Positions 26,792 to 36,870 are shown, numbered from the stretch's first letter. The stretch is DNA of 64,000 nt from Flavisolibacter nicotianae (GCF_003628535.1 NZ_RBCI01000002.1:1-64000); one strand, 5' to 3'. Numbers and translations: made by a program. The notes: generated by a model not told the origin, from the sequence alone.

Positions 26792-27682
26792 ATGAAGCTT
26801 TTTCTCTCGATACTCCTCACTGCCATTGTTTTCTTCCATGCGACTGGCCAGGTCAGAATCGACTCTTTGGTGGTTGAGGGGAAGTATAGGACCTTTCGTT
26901 TTCAACAGCCAACAAAGACCACAAAAGGAAACAACTTGGTTTTCATCCTTCACGGTTCGGGTGGCGACGGCAATGGAATGATGAAACCGGCATCGGCGCT
27001 GCAAGCCATCGCCGGGCAGGAACACCTGCTCCTGGTTTACCCGGACGGCTACAAGCGGTATTGGAATGAATGCCGTAAATACGCAACTTCAGAGGCAAAC
27101 AAAGAAGACATCAATGAGCAGGCTTTCTTTGCTGCCATGCTCCGCTATTTCACCAAAAACTACAAGGTCGATAGCAAAGGCTTTTTTGTCATTGGCCTTT
27201 CCGGTGGCGGTCACATGGCCTACAAACTGGCCATGACCATGCCGCAGCAGTGCAGGGCCATCAGCGCCATTGTAGCCAATGTACCCGATACAACCAACCT
27301 CGATTGCGCCGAAGCCAAACAGCCGGTGGCGGTGCTAATATCCAACGGAACGGCTGATCAGCTTAATCCCTATTCCGGCGGAAAAATGATCATGAACGGT
27401 GCTTCGTGGGGAGAGGTTCGCTCCACCGAACGTTCGTTTCAGTACTGGGCAAACCTGGCCGGATACAAAGGGCAGCCAACCGTAAAGGAACTGCCGGACA
27501 CCGATACCACAAACAAGCAAACCATCACGCAATACACTTATCAAGGGAAAGGAAAACCGGAAGTCACCTTGCTACGGGTGAATGGCGGTGCGCATGCCTT
27601 CCCGCAAGACATTGATATATTCCTGGAGTCCTGGGCTTTTTTCCAGCGGGAGATAAAGCGGGTTAGCAAGAAGGGCCATTGA
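26792..27682 (+). CDS. secreted alpha/beta-hydrolase, PHB depolymerase/feruloyl-esterase-like (CE1-type)
   Basis: A 296-aa esterase with a Sec signal peptide (~1-19, ending HATGQ). The oxyanion block FILHGSGGDGNGMM, the nucleophile Ser137 in GLSGGGHMAY, the acid Asp189 (NGTADQLNPY) and the base His268 (NGGAHAFP) form a complete catalytic set. The fold group contains poly(hydroxybutyrate) depolymerases and carbohydrate esterases that remove feruloyl or acetyl groups. Placed at the edge of a mannan PUL, a deacetylating role on the glycan is a reasonable guess but not shown. It is convergent with the GntR gene, 38 bp apart. Confidence 0.88.
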   Translation: MKLFLSILLTAIVFFHATGQVRIDSLVVEGKYRTFRFQQPTKTTKGNNLVFILHGSGGDGNGMMKPASALQAIAGQEHLLLVYPDGYKRYWNECRKYATSEANKEDINEQAFFAAMLRYFTKNYKVDSKGFFVIGLSGGGHMAYKLAMTMPQQCRAISAIVANVPDTTNLDCAEAKQPVAVLISNGTADQLNPYSGGKMIMNGASWGEVRSTERSFQYWANLAGYKGQPTVKELPDTDTTNKQTITQYTYQGKGKPEVTLLRVNGGAHAFPQDIDIFLESWAFFQREIKRVSKKGH

Positions 27683-27720
27683 CGATAAGCATCGCATGCA
27701 GTAAAACCGGAATAAAAATT

Positions 27721-28509
27721 TTACCGCCTGCTTTCCACCGTATAAACAAAGGAGTCGGCTTTGTAATAACCAAGATTGTATTCGATGGGCCGGTCGCCAT
27801 GGTCGAAAACATAGCGCTTGCGGAAAAGGATAGGACTGCCGGGTTCTATTTCCAGTTTGGCAGCAATGGCCTTGTCGGCCGCCTTCGCACTGATTTCTTC
27901 CTGCGATAGATTGGCCACCACCATATGGTCTTTCTCCAGTATCTCGTACAGGGGCCGCTTAAAATCTTCGTCGCCGGTGAGGCCGACACGGGGGTGAAAG
28001 TAGGACACAAAATAAACGAAAGGCCCTTCTGGCTTTCCCCGCAAACGTTCCAGCTTCAAAATCTTTTTGTCAGTACTGATTTCAAAAAAATTAGCCACTG
28101 CCTCAGGTGGAAGCACCCAGCTGACATGCAGCTCGAAGTTTTTGATGGGGATCCCACGAGCCTGCATTTCTTGTGAAAAGGAAAGCCAGTTATTTGATCT
28201 TGAGCTCACCGAAGGCACGGACACCTTTGTACCGATTCCTTTTTTACGAATGAGCAAACCTTCGTACACCAGCTTGTTCAAGGCCTGACGGATGGTGGTG
28301 CGGGAGATGGCTAATTGCCTGGCCAAATCAACCTCATTCGGCAGCAATTTGCCATCGGCATATTGCGGGTCGGCAATCAGGGTGCGCAGCAGGTTTTCTG
28401 CCTGAATATGCAGGGGCACATGGCTCTTATGATCGATGCTGAGTTTTAGTGGAGAATTTTCAGGCACAGTCAAAAATAGAAAACTTGACCATTTGTTGTA
28501 ACATTTCAT
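27721..28509 (-). CDS. GntR-family transcriptional regulator (HutC/UTRA type)
   Basis: DNA-binding repressor or activator of 262 aa. The winged helix-turn-helix lies at ~25-95 (LLPNEVDLARQLAISRTTIR, LVYEGLLIRKKGIGT) and the UTRA effector domain at ~115-255 (KLERLRGKPEGPFVYFVSYF, RPIEYNLGYY). UTRA domains typically bind phosphosugars or other small ligands. The gene is divergent from the mannose-6-phosphate isomerase gene with 123 bp between the starts, and a palindrome lies in the gap, so it probably controls that gene, the MFS porter and perhaps the GH92 genes. The effector could be a mannose phosphate; this is inference. Confidence 0.92.
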   Translation of the reverse strand: MKCYNKWSSFLFLTVPENSPLKLSIDHKSHVPLHIQAENLLRTLIADPQYADGKLLPNEVDLARQLAISRTTIRQALNKLVYEGLLIRKKGIGTKVSVPSVSSRSNNWLSFSQEMQARGIPIKNFELHVSWVLPPEAVANFFEISTDKKILKLERLRGKPEGPFVYFVSYFHPRVGLTGDEDFKRPLYEILEKDHMVVANLSQEEISAKAADKAIAAKLEIEPGSPILFRKRYVFDHGDRPIEYNLGYYKADSFVYTVESRR

Positions 28510-28553
28510 TTCACCAATAAAATTGTTTGGACCGAATGAATTATTTACCTAAC

Positions 28554-28563
28554 TATGTACATA
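28554..28563. promoter_or_regulatory. candidate GntR operator
   Basis: TATGTACATA is a perfect 10-bp palindrome in the divergent gap between the GntR and isomerase genes. It extends to CTATGTACATAC and is followed by ATTATAACATAA. Confidence 0.45.
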
Positions 28564-28632
28564 CATTATAACATAAGGTGTTTTGCGGGCTCTTGCTGTT
28601 CACAATGCCTTTTTTGTCATCAATGCTATTGA

Positions 28633-30474
28633 ATGATCATGCTTGAAATTTCCACTCAACCGGCAGCTACAAATGAGAGAGTAAAGCCTCTCGCAAGAAA
28701 AAGCACACAGGCGGTGATGCCCTCTCATCTCCCCCGTAAAACGGCCAATGAAGATGGCTACAACATTTACCCGGTCCATTCGCTTGGCAGCGGTAAAATA
28801 AAGAGTGGTTATGCATCGCTGGCTGCGTGGATAGCGTCGCAGCCGGCGGTTATCATCGACGGATTTAGCGGCGTGCTTTGGGACGAAGTACAACGTTGCC
28901 TGGAAGAAGCGTTTGAAAAAGAAGGGGTGAAAGCAGGATGGATGAAAGCAGCCGACTATCTCAAGGATGAAAAGGATGTATTAGACCTGGTAGAACCTTT
29001 TTTAGGTGAACGGGACGCCGTTTGGGGCACCCGCACAACACTTGAACTAAAAGACTTCTTTCGGGTCGATAGCCTGAAAGCGGTACAAGAAATAGAGGGT
29101 GTTCACTGCACCATCCTGATTGGCACCGGCGCCTCCCTGGTAGATTGGGACGTGCCGGTCATTTACCTGGATGTGCCCAAAAACGAAATCCAGTACCGCA
29201 TGCGGGCCGGGTCCATCACCAACCTGGGAAGGCGCACCGCCGACGAGTCAGCACAGATGTACAAGCAGGCCTATTTTGTAGATTGGGTAGTATTGAACAA
29301 GTACAAGGCGTCCATCCAAAAGCGCATCACTATCCAGGGCGATGTACAATGGGAAGGAGACATCAACTGGATGTTTCGTAAAGACCTTGAAGACGGTCTT
29401 CGCCACCTAAGTACAACGGTGCTAAGGGTACGGCCCTGGTTTGAACCCGGTGCCTGGGGTGGCCAATGGATGAAGGAGCGCATCGAGGGCTTGAATAAAG
29501 AGGCCGTCAATTATGCCTGGTCCTTCGAGCTGATAGTGCCCGAAAACGGGATTGTGTTTGAAAGTGATGGCTACCTGTTGGAAGTGCCGTTCGACCTGCT
29601 GATGCTGGAAGACAATCAAAAAATTCTGGGTAAACACGCCGCTTTTTTCCGCAATGAATTCCCGATTCGGTTTGATTTTCTTGATACCTGGGAAGGAGGC
29701 AATCTTTCCATTCAATGCCATCCTTCGCTCGGATATATCCGCAAGCATTTTGGTGAACACATCACGCAGGACGAAACGTATTATATCCTTGATTGCAAGC
29801 CCGGCGCCCAGGTCTATCTTGGCTTTCAGGAAGGGATAAATCCCGACGAGTTCCGCAAGGAGCTTGAAATAAGCAAAGCAGAGAAAAAACCGGTGGAGAT
29901 GGAAACTTTTGTACAGGCCCATACTGCCCAAAAGCACGACCTGTTCCTGATTCCAAATGGCACCGTTCACAGTGCCGGCGCCAACAACCTGGTGCTGGAA
30001 ATCAGTGCCACGCCTTACATCTTTACGTTTAAAATGTACGACTGGCTGCGGATGGACCTCAATGGCCAACCGCGGGCCATCAATATCGAACATGCCTTCA
30101 ACAACCTGCGCTTTGAGCGGCAGGGGAAAAGGGTAGCAGAAGAGTTGATTAGCCATCCGCAACTGCTGGAGCAGGCGGCGGATTGCGACATCTGGCACCT
30201 GCCTACGCATGCCGAACATTTATACGATGTGCACCGCCTGGAGTTTGATAAAATCATCGACGTGGATACAGCTGAAAGTTGCCATGTGTTAATGCTGGTA
30301 GAAGGTGTATCGGTGCTGGTGGAAGTCGGTGGCGAAACGCACCGCTTTCAGTATGCAGAAACCTTTGTCATTCCTGCCGCTGCTGGCCGCTATCGATTGA
30401 TAAACGAAGGCCCGGCACGAGCAAAAGTTGTCAAAGCCTTTATCAAAGATGCAATCGACCACATATTTTTTTGA
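28633..30474 (+). CDS. class I mannose-6-phosphate isomerase with N-terminal kinase-like domain
   Basis: A 613-aa protein that interconverts mannose-6-phosphate and fructose-6-phosphate. The C-terminal part (~270-610) is the cupin-type isomerase: zinc ligands Gln361 and His363 (IQCHPSLGY), Glu381 (DETYYIL) and His446 (IPNGTVHSAG). The N-terminal ~250 residues resemble a nucleotide-kinase fold: AVIIDGFSGVLWDE starts like a P-loop strand, but where G-x-S-G-x-G-K-S is expected, G77-D84 reads GFSGVLWD, so Lys and Ser are lost. The later block YLDVPKNEIQYRMRAG fits a kinase lid region. Such long isomerases occur in Bacteroidota; typical class I enzymes are ~320-400 aa. It starts the operon isomerase - MFS porter. 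An alternative start is ATG 28639. Confidence 0.88.
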   Translation: MIMLEISTQPAATNERVKPLARKSTQAVMPSHLPRKTANEDGYNIYPVHSLGSGKIKSGYASLAAWIASQPAVIIDGFSGVLWDEVQRCLEEAFEKEGVKAGWMKAADYLKDEKDVLDLVEPFLGERDAVWGTRTTLELKDFFRVDSLKAVQEIEGVHCTILIGTGASLVDWDVPVIYLDVPKNEIQYRMRAGSITNLGRRTADESAQMYKQAYFVDWVVLNKYKASIQKRITIQGDVQWEGDINWMFRKDLEDGLRHLSTTVLRVRPWFEPGAWGGQWMKERIEGLNKEAVNYAWSFELIVPENGIVFESDGYLLEVPFDLLMLEDNQKILGKHAAFFRNEFPIRFDFLDTWEGGNLSIQCHPSLGYIRKHFGEHITQDETYYILDCKPGAQVYLGFQEGINPDEFRKELEISKAEKKPVEMETFVQAHTAQKHDLFLIPNGTVHSAGANNLVLEISATPYIFTFKMYDWLRMDLNGQPRAINIEHAFNNLRFERQGKRVAEELISHPQLLEQAADCDIWHLPTHAEHLYDVHRLEFDKIIDVDTAESCHVLMLVEGVSVLVEVGGETHRFQYAETFVIPAAAGRYRLINEGPARAKVVKAFIKDAIDHIFF

Positions 30475-30605
30475 AGGTGAAAAGTGGAAAAGTTCTGTTA
30501 GACAATGGCAGTTTTGCCCTTTCGTGAATTAGGGTGGCAAGCCTGAACGCATTTCGCCTTCCGGGTAAATCAAAAAAAGAAAGAAAACTTTCAATCAACA
30601 AGCGT

Positions 30606-32051
30606 ATGCAAACGCAAAAGAAAAGAACGTCAATCCTTACCATTACCCTCGTTGCGTCGCTCGGTGGTTTTCTGTTCGGGTTTGACATGGCCGTAATTTC
30701 CGGCGTGCTTCCGTTTTTGCAAAAGCAGTTTTCCTTATCCGCATTTGAGGAAGGTTGGTTTGTTTCGTCGGCCTTAATTGGATGCATCATCGGTGTTGCT
30801 TTTTCAGGTGAGGCCAGCGACCGGCTTGGACGGAAAAAGCCACTGCTGCTCTCGGCCATCTTTTTCTGCTTGTCAGCGGCGGGTTGCGCCTTTATGCCTT
30901 CCTTGTTCTGGATTGTTGTCTTCCGCTTTATCGGTGGCGTAGGCATTGGCCTGGCCTCGAACGTAGTGCCGCTTTATATTTCTGAAATAGCGCCGGCCAA
31001 AAGCCGTGGACGACTGATTACGTATTACCAGTTTGCCCTGACATTGGGCATCCTGGCGGCCTATCTTAGCAATGCCGGTTTAGTGAGTTACGCAACGGCA
31101 CATCCGGCAAGCGGAGATGCAGGGCCCTTCAACTTTATCTTTTCACAGGAAGTTTGGCGGGGCATGTTGTTCCTTGGCGTTGTGCCGGCCATTTTGTTTT
31201 TAATGGGCTTATACCTTGTTCCCGAAAGTCCCCGCTGGCTGATGCAAAGGGGGAGGATTGAAGAAGGCCGGGCGGTGCTGGCACGTATCTCCGCAGACAA
31301 GGAATTTCAGCAGGAGGTAATACCGGTGAAAGAATCAGAAAATATTTCCTACAAAGAACTGTTTTCAACCCGCTGGCGCAAGGCGCTCCTGATTGGCATG
31401 CTGCTGCCCCTGTTTTCACAATTCAGCGGTATCAATGCCATCATCTATTACGGCCCAAGCATCTTAAGCAATGCTGGCATTTCGCTAAGCAACTCGCTTC
31501 TTAGCCAGGTGATATTTGGATTGGCGAATATGATTTTTACCCTCATTGCCATCTGGAAAGTGGACAGTGCGGGACGGCGTCCGCTTTACTTGTTCGGCAC
31601 CGCCGGAGCAGCCCTCAGCCTTGCATTTACCGGCGCCTGTTTTGCCAGTGGTGCCACTGCCAGCATCTGGTTGTTGGTTTGTGTGCTCGCCTTCCTCGCT
31701 TGCTTTGCCTTCTCCATTGGTCCATTAAAATTTGTGGTGGCCGCCGAAATCTTTCCGGCGAAAATCCGGGGCCGTGCCATGGCCATTTCGATTATGGTCA
31801 TGTGGATTGCTGATACCATCGTGGGCCAGTTAACGCCGGTTTTGCTCAAAAACATTGGCACTGCTGCCACCTTCTGGACCTTTGCAGCGTTTTGTGTGAT
31901 TGCTTTTTTAACGGTGTACAAACTGCTCCCGGAAACCAAAGGCAAATCGCTGGAACAGATAGAGGCGGAGTGGAGCGGACAGGGTTTTGTTGATGGAACG
32001 GAAGTAAATAAAGAGCCGGCGCCTGAAAAAGTGAAAATATTTCATCCATAA
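30606..32051 (+). CDS. MFS sugar porter (SP family, XylE/GLUT-like)
   Basis: Inner-membrane sugar:H+ symporter or facilitator of 481 aa from ATG 30606 (the frame is open from GTG 30534, but the first helix follows MQTQKKRTS closely). Twelve membrane helices are predicted. Sugar porter signatures are all present: GGFLFGFDMAVISG in helix 1, DRLGRKK after helix 2, PESPRWLM after helix 6, QFSGINAIIYYGP in helix 7, and PETKGKSLEQIE at the C-terminus. Its position between mannose-6-phosphate isomerase and the mannosidases suggests mannose as substrate. It begins 131 bp after the isomerase gene, probably in the same transcript. Confidence 0.93.
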   Translation: MQTQKKRTSILTITLVASLGGFLFGFDMAVISGVLPFLQKQFSLSAFEEGWFVSSALIGCIIGVAFSGEASDRLGRKKPLLLSAIFFCLSAAGCAFMPSLFWIVVFRFIGGVGIGLASNVVPLYISEIAPAKSRGRLITYYQFALTLGILAAYLSNAGLVSYATAHPASGDAGPFNFIFSQEVWRGMLFLGVVPAILFLMGLYLVPESPRWLMQRGRIEEGRAVLARISADKEFQQEVIPVKESENISYKELFSTRWRKALLIGMLLPLFSQFSGINAIIYYGPSILSNAGISLSNSLLSQVIFGLANMIFTLIAIWKVDSAGRRPLYLFGTAGAALSLAFTGACFASGATASIWLLVCVLAFLACFAFSIGPLKFVVAAEIFPAKIRGRAMAISIMVMWIADTIVGQLTPVLLKNIGTAATFWTFAAFCVIAFLTVYKLLPETKGKSLEQIEAEWSGQGFVDGTEVNKEPAPEKVKIFHP

Positions 32052-32155
32052 GTAGCGAACGTGTTCTGCTAACAACCGATGCAGTCTGAATAAAAAACAA
32101 CCTCTCGTAAAAATTACAGTGACCCCTATTCTTAACGGACATACCAGTTTTTTGC

Positions 32156-34504
32156 ATGAAAAAATTTTTGATTGATACCTCCACGCTTGCTGTTGTTTTC
32201 TGCCTTTCGCTCATGGGCAATCCGGCGGCGGCGCAAAAAGATTTTACGCAGTATGTTGACCCCAACATCGGGACGGCGCATTGCCGGTGGTTTCACTACA
32301 CACCGGGTGCGCAGCCGTTCGGCATGGCCAAGCCGGCACCCTCCACCAATGGCAGCTATGGCAACGCCAATGGCTGGGAAGCCACGGGTTACGATTACCG
32401 ACATACATCCATTGAAGGCTTTCCCAATTTTCATGAGTTCCAGGTAGGAGGAGTTGTATTTGCGCCGCTGGTGGGCGGCCTGCAAACGGTTCCGGGCAAA
32501 CTAGAAACGCCGGATGAAGGTTACCGCTCCCGCTTCAACCGCAAGGACGAAGTGAGTACGGCCGGTTACTACTCTGTGCTGCTTAAAGATTACAACATCA
32601 AAGCCGAACTGACAGCGACCAAACGGGTTGCCTTTCATCGCTACACCTTCCCGGCCAGCAGTGAAGCACATATCCTTTTCGATATTGGCAACCAGCAGGG
32701 CGAAAGCGGACCAGTGAAAGATGCCGAAGTGAAACTCCTGCCCAACGGGCGGGTGGAAGGTTGGGTTACAACACTCCCGGTGTACATTCAAAAATACCAG
32801 CCGGGTGCTTCGGTCACAATGTACTTTTCGGCAGTCATCAGCAAGAAGCCCACCGCTTATGGCACCTTCAACGGTACGGACGTAAGGGCCGGCCAAACAG
32901 CGACCACCGGCAAAGGCGCCGGGATTTATCTCACGTTTTCAACAAAGGCGAAAGAGGCCATTACCATCAAAGCCGGCCTTTCCTATACCTCCATCGCCAA
33001 TGCCCGCCTGAACTTGCAGGCGGAAGCGGCTTCACTTTCCTTTGATGCGGCCAGAGCACAGTCGAAAAAGGTTTGGAATGAATACTTGGGCCGTATTGAT
33101 GTGGAAGGAAAAAGGAAGGAAGACCTGGTGAAATTTTATACAGGGCTTTATCACGCAGTGTTAGGCCGTGGACTGGCCAGTGATGTAAACGGCGCTTATC
33201 CAAAGAACGACGGCACTGTTGGGCAAATAGAATTGGACAAAAGAGGCAAGCCGTTACATAACCATTACAACACAGACGCTATCTGGGGCGGCTATTGGAA
33301 CCTCACCCAATTGTGGGCCCTGGCTTATCCGGAATACTATTCCGATTTTATCAAAAGCCAGTTGCTGGTGTACAAGGATGCCGGCTGGCTGGGCGATGGG
33401 ATTGCCAACAGCAAATACGTATCAGGCGTCGGCACCAACATGGTGAGCATCGCCATTGCCGGCGCTTACATGGCAGGCATTCGCGACTTCAATGTGCCGC
33501 TGGCCTACGAAGCGGCCCGCAAAAATGAACTGGACTGGAAAGACCGTCCCGCAGGCGCAGGCAAACTGGATGTAGACCGCTTTCGCCGATATGGTTATGT
33601 GAACCACCTGGATTCAGGCAGTGGCAGCAGCGAACGCTGGCAGTTCTCGGTTTCGCATACGCTGGAATATTCGTTCAGTGGCTATGCGGTGGCACAATGG
33701 GCTAAACTGCTGGGTAAAGGGGAAGATTACAAAGAGCTGATGCGTCTTTCAAAAGCCTGGGAAAAAGTGTACGACCCGGCGCTTCAACTGGTTCATCCCC
33801 GGCTGGCCAATGGTCAGTTTATCGAACCCTTCGACCCCTCCCAACCGTGGCGCGGCTTTCAGGAAGGCAATGCCTGGCAGTACACCTATTTTGTGCCGCA
33901 CGAACCCGAAGAGTTGGTAAAGAAAATGGGTGCAGAAACATTCAACCGCCGGCTGGATAGTGTTTTCACTATTGCCGAAAAAGCCATGTTTGGCGGCGGT
34001 GCCAACATTGATGCCTTTGCAGGGATTGCCGGCATCTACAACCACGGCAATCAACCCAACCTGCATGTGTCCTGGCTGTTTAATTATTCCGGAAAGCCTT
34101 CTCTGACGCAGAAATGGGTAAGGGCCATTTGCAATCAGTTTTACGGCACAGAAGGAATACACGGCTATGGCTTTGGACAGGATGAAGACCAGGGACAGTT
34201 AGGCGCCTGGTATGTGATGTCCTCCATTGGCCTGTTTGATGTGAAAGGACTGACGGAACCCAAACCGCAGATGGGGATTGGCAGTCCCTTGTTCGACAGG
34301 GTAAAAATTAAGCTGAGCCCCCGCTATTATTCCGGGAAAGAGTTCATCATTGAAACAAAAAGCAACAGTGCCGCCAATCAATATGTGCAAACCATCAATC
34401 TGAACGGACAGGCGCATCATCGTGCTTTTATTCCCTGGGAGAAAATAACAAGAGGCGGCAAGTTGGTCTTGCAAATGGGCCCTTCGGCCGTGGACAACTA
34501 TTAG
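32156..34504 (+). CDS. GH92 alpha-mannosidase (first copy)
   Basis: Exo-acting, calcium-dependent alpha-mannosidase of 782 aa, normal for GH92; members release alpha-1,2-, 1,3-, 1,4- or 1,6-linked mannose. Signal peptide ~1-26 (ending NPAAAQ), then YVDPNIGTAH at the start of the N-terminal beta-sandwich. The (alpha/alpha)6 domain contains FQEGNAWQY with the likely general acid Glu570, and GQDEDQGQLGAWYV (Asp676, Asp678) with the likely base residues. The motif GFPNFHEFQVGG is less standard than the GFxHT..G of most members, so its linkage preference may differ. It lies 104 bp after the porter gene and 120 bp before the second GH92. Periplasmic location is inferred. Confidence 0.93.
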   Translation: MKKFLIDTSTLAVVFCLSLMGNPAAAQKDFTQYVDPNIGTAHCRWFHYTPGAQPFGMAKPAPSTNGSYGNANGWEATGYDYRHTSIEGFPNFHEFQVGGVVFAPLVGGLQTVPGKLETPDEGYRSRFNRKDEVSTAGYYSVLLKDYNIKAELTATKRVAFHRYTFPASSEAHILFDIGNQQGESGPVKDAEVKLLPNGRVEGWVTTLPVYIQKYQPGASVTMYFSAVISKKPTAYGTFNGTDVRAGQTATTGKGAGIYLTFSTKAKEAITIKAGLSYTSIANARLNLQAEAASLSFDAARAQSKKVWNEYLGRIDVEGKRKEDLVKFYTGLYHAVLGRGLASDVNGAYPKNDGTVGQIELDKRGKPLHNHYNTDAIWGGYWNLTQLWALAYPEYYSDFIKSQLLVYKDAGWLGDGIANSKYVSGVGTNMVSIAIAGAYMAGIRDFNVPLAYEAARKNELDWKDRPAGAGKLDVDRFRRYGYVNHLDSGSGSSERWQFSVSHTLEYSFSGYAVAQWAKLLGKGEDYKELMRLSKAWEKVYDPALQLVHPRLANGQFIEPFDPSQPWRGFQEGNAWQYTYFVPHEPEELVKKMGAETFNRRLDSVFTIAEKAMFGGGANIDAFAGIAGIYNHGNQPNLHVSWLFNYSGKPSLTQKWVRAICNQFYGTEGIHGYGFGQDEDQGQLGAWYVMSSIGLFDVKGLTEPKPQMGIGSPLFDRVKIKLSPRYYSGKEFIIETKSNSAANQYVQTINLNGQAHHRAFIPWEKITRGGKLVLQMGPSAVDNY

Positions 34505-34624
34505 TGCAAGCCCAAAATTTTTCTTCGAAAGATTTTCGATTGCCACCCAAAGGGACCGAGTAGCGGAGAAACCTCTTCTACGTGACTAAGGAGTAAGTCA
34601 TTCGTTGTTCAAACAAAATCTAGC

Positions 34625-36799
34625 ATGCGTTCACTCTATTTACTGTTGGTGCTCCCGTTTTTTCTGGCTATTGCGCCGGGCAGGATTTCTGCGCAAAAAG
34701 CAACAAAAAAGAAAAGCGGCTTTACCAGCTATGTTAATCCCTTTGTCGGCACCACACCGTTGACCGATCCACGGATTGTTGGTTTTGTCACTCCAAAAGG
34801 CTGGCGACCCTGGTCTGGACTAACCTACCCCGGAGCGGCGCTGCCCAACGCCATGGTGCAGCTTAGCCCCATGACCGAATACGGCTCCGGTGCCGGTTAC
34901 GAGTACGAGGATACCACCATCATTGGTTTTACACACACTAACAAAGGCCACTGGAATTTGTGCAACATTCCTGTTTTGCCGATCTCGGGTGAGCAAACCG
35001 GCAAGCCCTTTGCGTCCCGTTTTTCCCACCAAAAGGAATCTGCCGCACCTGGCTATTACCAGGTTTATTTGCAGGATTACGGCATCAATGTCCGCCTGAC
35101 CTCAACACTGCGTTGCGGCTTTCACCAATACGAGTTTACCAACCACAAAGACCGCAAAATCCTGTTTGACCTGGCGAAGGCAAACAACCGGGTGCGGGAC
35201 TGGAAGATTGAGCAGGCCGGCGAATCGGCTGTGCAGGGCTACCAGGATGTGGGAAATGACAAGATCTATTTCTACGCTATCCTCAACGGCACGATTGCGA
35301 ACCTGGAGAAAGAGGCAGAAGGAAAGCGGGAGGGAAGAGCGATCCTGCATCTCAGTGACAACAATACCAGGCCGGTTGAATTGAAGATCGGCTTGTCATT
35401 CGTAAGTATCGACAATGCGAAGCAAAACCTGCAGCAGGAAATTGGTACAAAATCATTTGAAGAAATCAGAAAAACCGCAGACCAAACCTGGGAGTCCTTG
35501 CTCTCGAAGATTGCGGTGCAGGGCGGCACCGAAAAGCAAAGGGGAATGTTTTATTCCTCCCTGTACCGGGCCTTTCTTTGGCCGGCACTACGCAGCGACA
35601 TAAACGGGGAATACACCGATGTAAAAAAGAAGGTGGTAAAAGCCTCCTTCAATTATTATGAGATACCGTCTCTTTGGGATACCTACCGGAACAAACTGGT
35701 GCTGTTAAGCATTGTTTCGCCAAAAGTCACCGCAGACGTGATTCAATCCCTCAAAGACCGGGGCGATAAAACCGGCTTTATTCCCACTTTTTTTCATGGT
35801 GATCATGCGGCTTCTTTTATTGCCGGCTCTTACCTGCGAGGGATCGAAGATTTTGATGTGAAAGGCGCCTACGAGCTCCTGCTGCGCAATGCCTTTGTGG
35901 AAGGCAGCAGCCGTCCGCACCTGAACGAGTACATCCAAAAAGGGTACATTTCGGAACCCGACATTGAAAAGCCCAACGTGGAGACGAAAGCCAACGCCGG
36001 TGTTTCCAAAACGTTGGAATATGCCTACGATGATTATGCCCTGGCGCAGATGGCAAAAAAGCTTGGCGACACGGCGCATTACCGGCAGCTAATGGAGCGC
36101 TCCAAAAATTACCGCAACGTTTTTGACCCCGCCACCCGCTTTATGCGTGGCCGGTTGGCAAATGGCGACTGGGTGAAGAACTTCAATCCGCAGTATCCGT
36201 ATTACGAATACATGTACCGGGAAGCCAATGCCTGGCAGGTTTCCTTTTTTGCACCGCACGATATGGAAGGACTGGTGAATCTGTACGGCGGCAACAGGGG
36301 CTTCGAAAGCAAACTGGATTCGCTGTTCACTGTTCCCTGGAACCCGGCCTACATTGCCCGCAACGTGGAAACCATGGTGGGCCAGTATTGCCATGGCAAT
36401 CAGCCCGACCACGAGGCGCCGTTTGGGTATTATTTTATCGGCAAGCCGGAGAAATCGCAAAAGATGATCGACTTTATCCTGGACAGCCTCTATGGTATGG
36501 GGCCGCAGGGGCTTGACCTGAGCGGCATGGACGATGCCGGCGAAATGTCGTCGTGGTATGTGTGCAGCGCCCTGGGTTTGTATCCCTATGCCGCCGTGGA
36601 GGACCGGTACCTGGTGACGGTTCCGCTTTTTACGGAAGTCAAATGGAAACAGGGTAACGGAAAGGTGCTGACCATCAAAAAGAGCGGAAAGAGCCGGAAC
36701 CTGCAGGCCATCATGGTGAATGGCAAAACCATACAAGGCTATTTTGTTCCGCACGAGCTTTTTAAAGAAGGTGGTGTGATTGAGGTAAAAACAAAATAA
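34625..36799 (+). CDS. GH92 alpha-mannosidase (second copy)
   Basis: A 724-aa GH92 enzyme with a signal peptide (~1-23, ending GRISAQ). The N-terminal domain has YVNPFVGT and the standard block GFTHTNKGHWN. The helical domain shows YREANAWQVSFFAPHD with the likely general acid Glu533, and GMDDAGEMSSWYVCSALG (Asp636, Asp637) with the likely base. It differs from the first copy across most of its length, including EANAWQ in place of EGNAWQ, so the pair probably splits the side-chain linkages between them instead of being a recent duplication. A strong terminator follows, closing this transcription unit before susC. Confidence 0.93.
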   Translation: MRSLYLLLVLPFFLAIAPGRISAQKATKKKSGFTSYVNPFVGTTPLTDPRIVGFVTPKGWRPWSGLTYPGAALPNAMVQLSPMTEYGSGAGYEYEDTTIIGFTHTNKGHWNLCNIPVLPISGEQTGKPFASRFSHQKESAAPGYYQVYLQDYGINVRLTSTLRCGFHQYEFTNHKDRKILFDLAKANNRVRDWKIEQAGESAVQGYQDVGNDKIYFYAILNGTIANLEKEAEGKREGRAILHLSDNNTRPVELKIGLSFVSIDNAKQNLQQEIGTKSFEEIRKTADQTWESLLSKIAVQGGTEKQRGMFYSSLYRAFLWPALRSDINGEYTDVKKKVVKASFNYYEIPSLWDTYRNKLVLLSIVSPKVTADVIQSLKDRGDKTGFIPTFFHGDHAASFIAGSYLRGIEDFDVKGAYELLLRNAFVEGSSRPHLNEYIQKGYISEPDIEKPNVETKANAGVSKTLEYAYDDYALAQMAKKLGDTAHYRQLMERSKNYRNVFDPATRFMRGRLANGDWVKNFNPQYPYYEYMYREANAWQVSFFAPHDMEGLVNLYGGNRGFESKLDSLFTVPWNPAYIARNVETMVGQYCHGNQPDHEAPFGYYFIGKPEKSQKMIDFILDSLYGMGPQGLDLSGMDDAGEMSSWYVCSALGLYPYAAVEDRYLVTVPLFTEVKWKQGNGKVLTIKKSGKSRNLQAIMVNGKTIQGYFVPHELFKEGGVIEVKTK

Positions 36800-36870
36800 G
36801 GCCGGCTTCAGTAAGAAGAAATAACCAGGCAAATTGTCCCGCAACTGCGGCGATCAAATTGCCGATTCGA

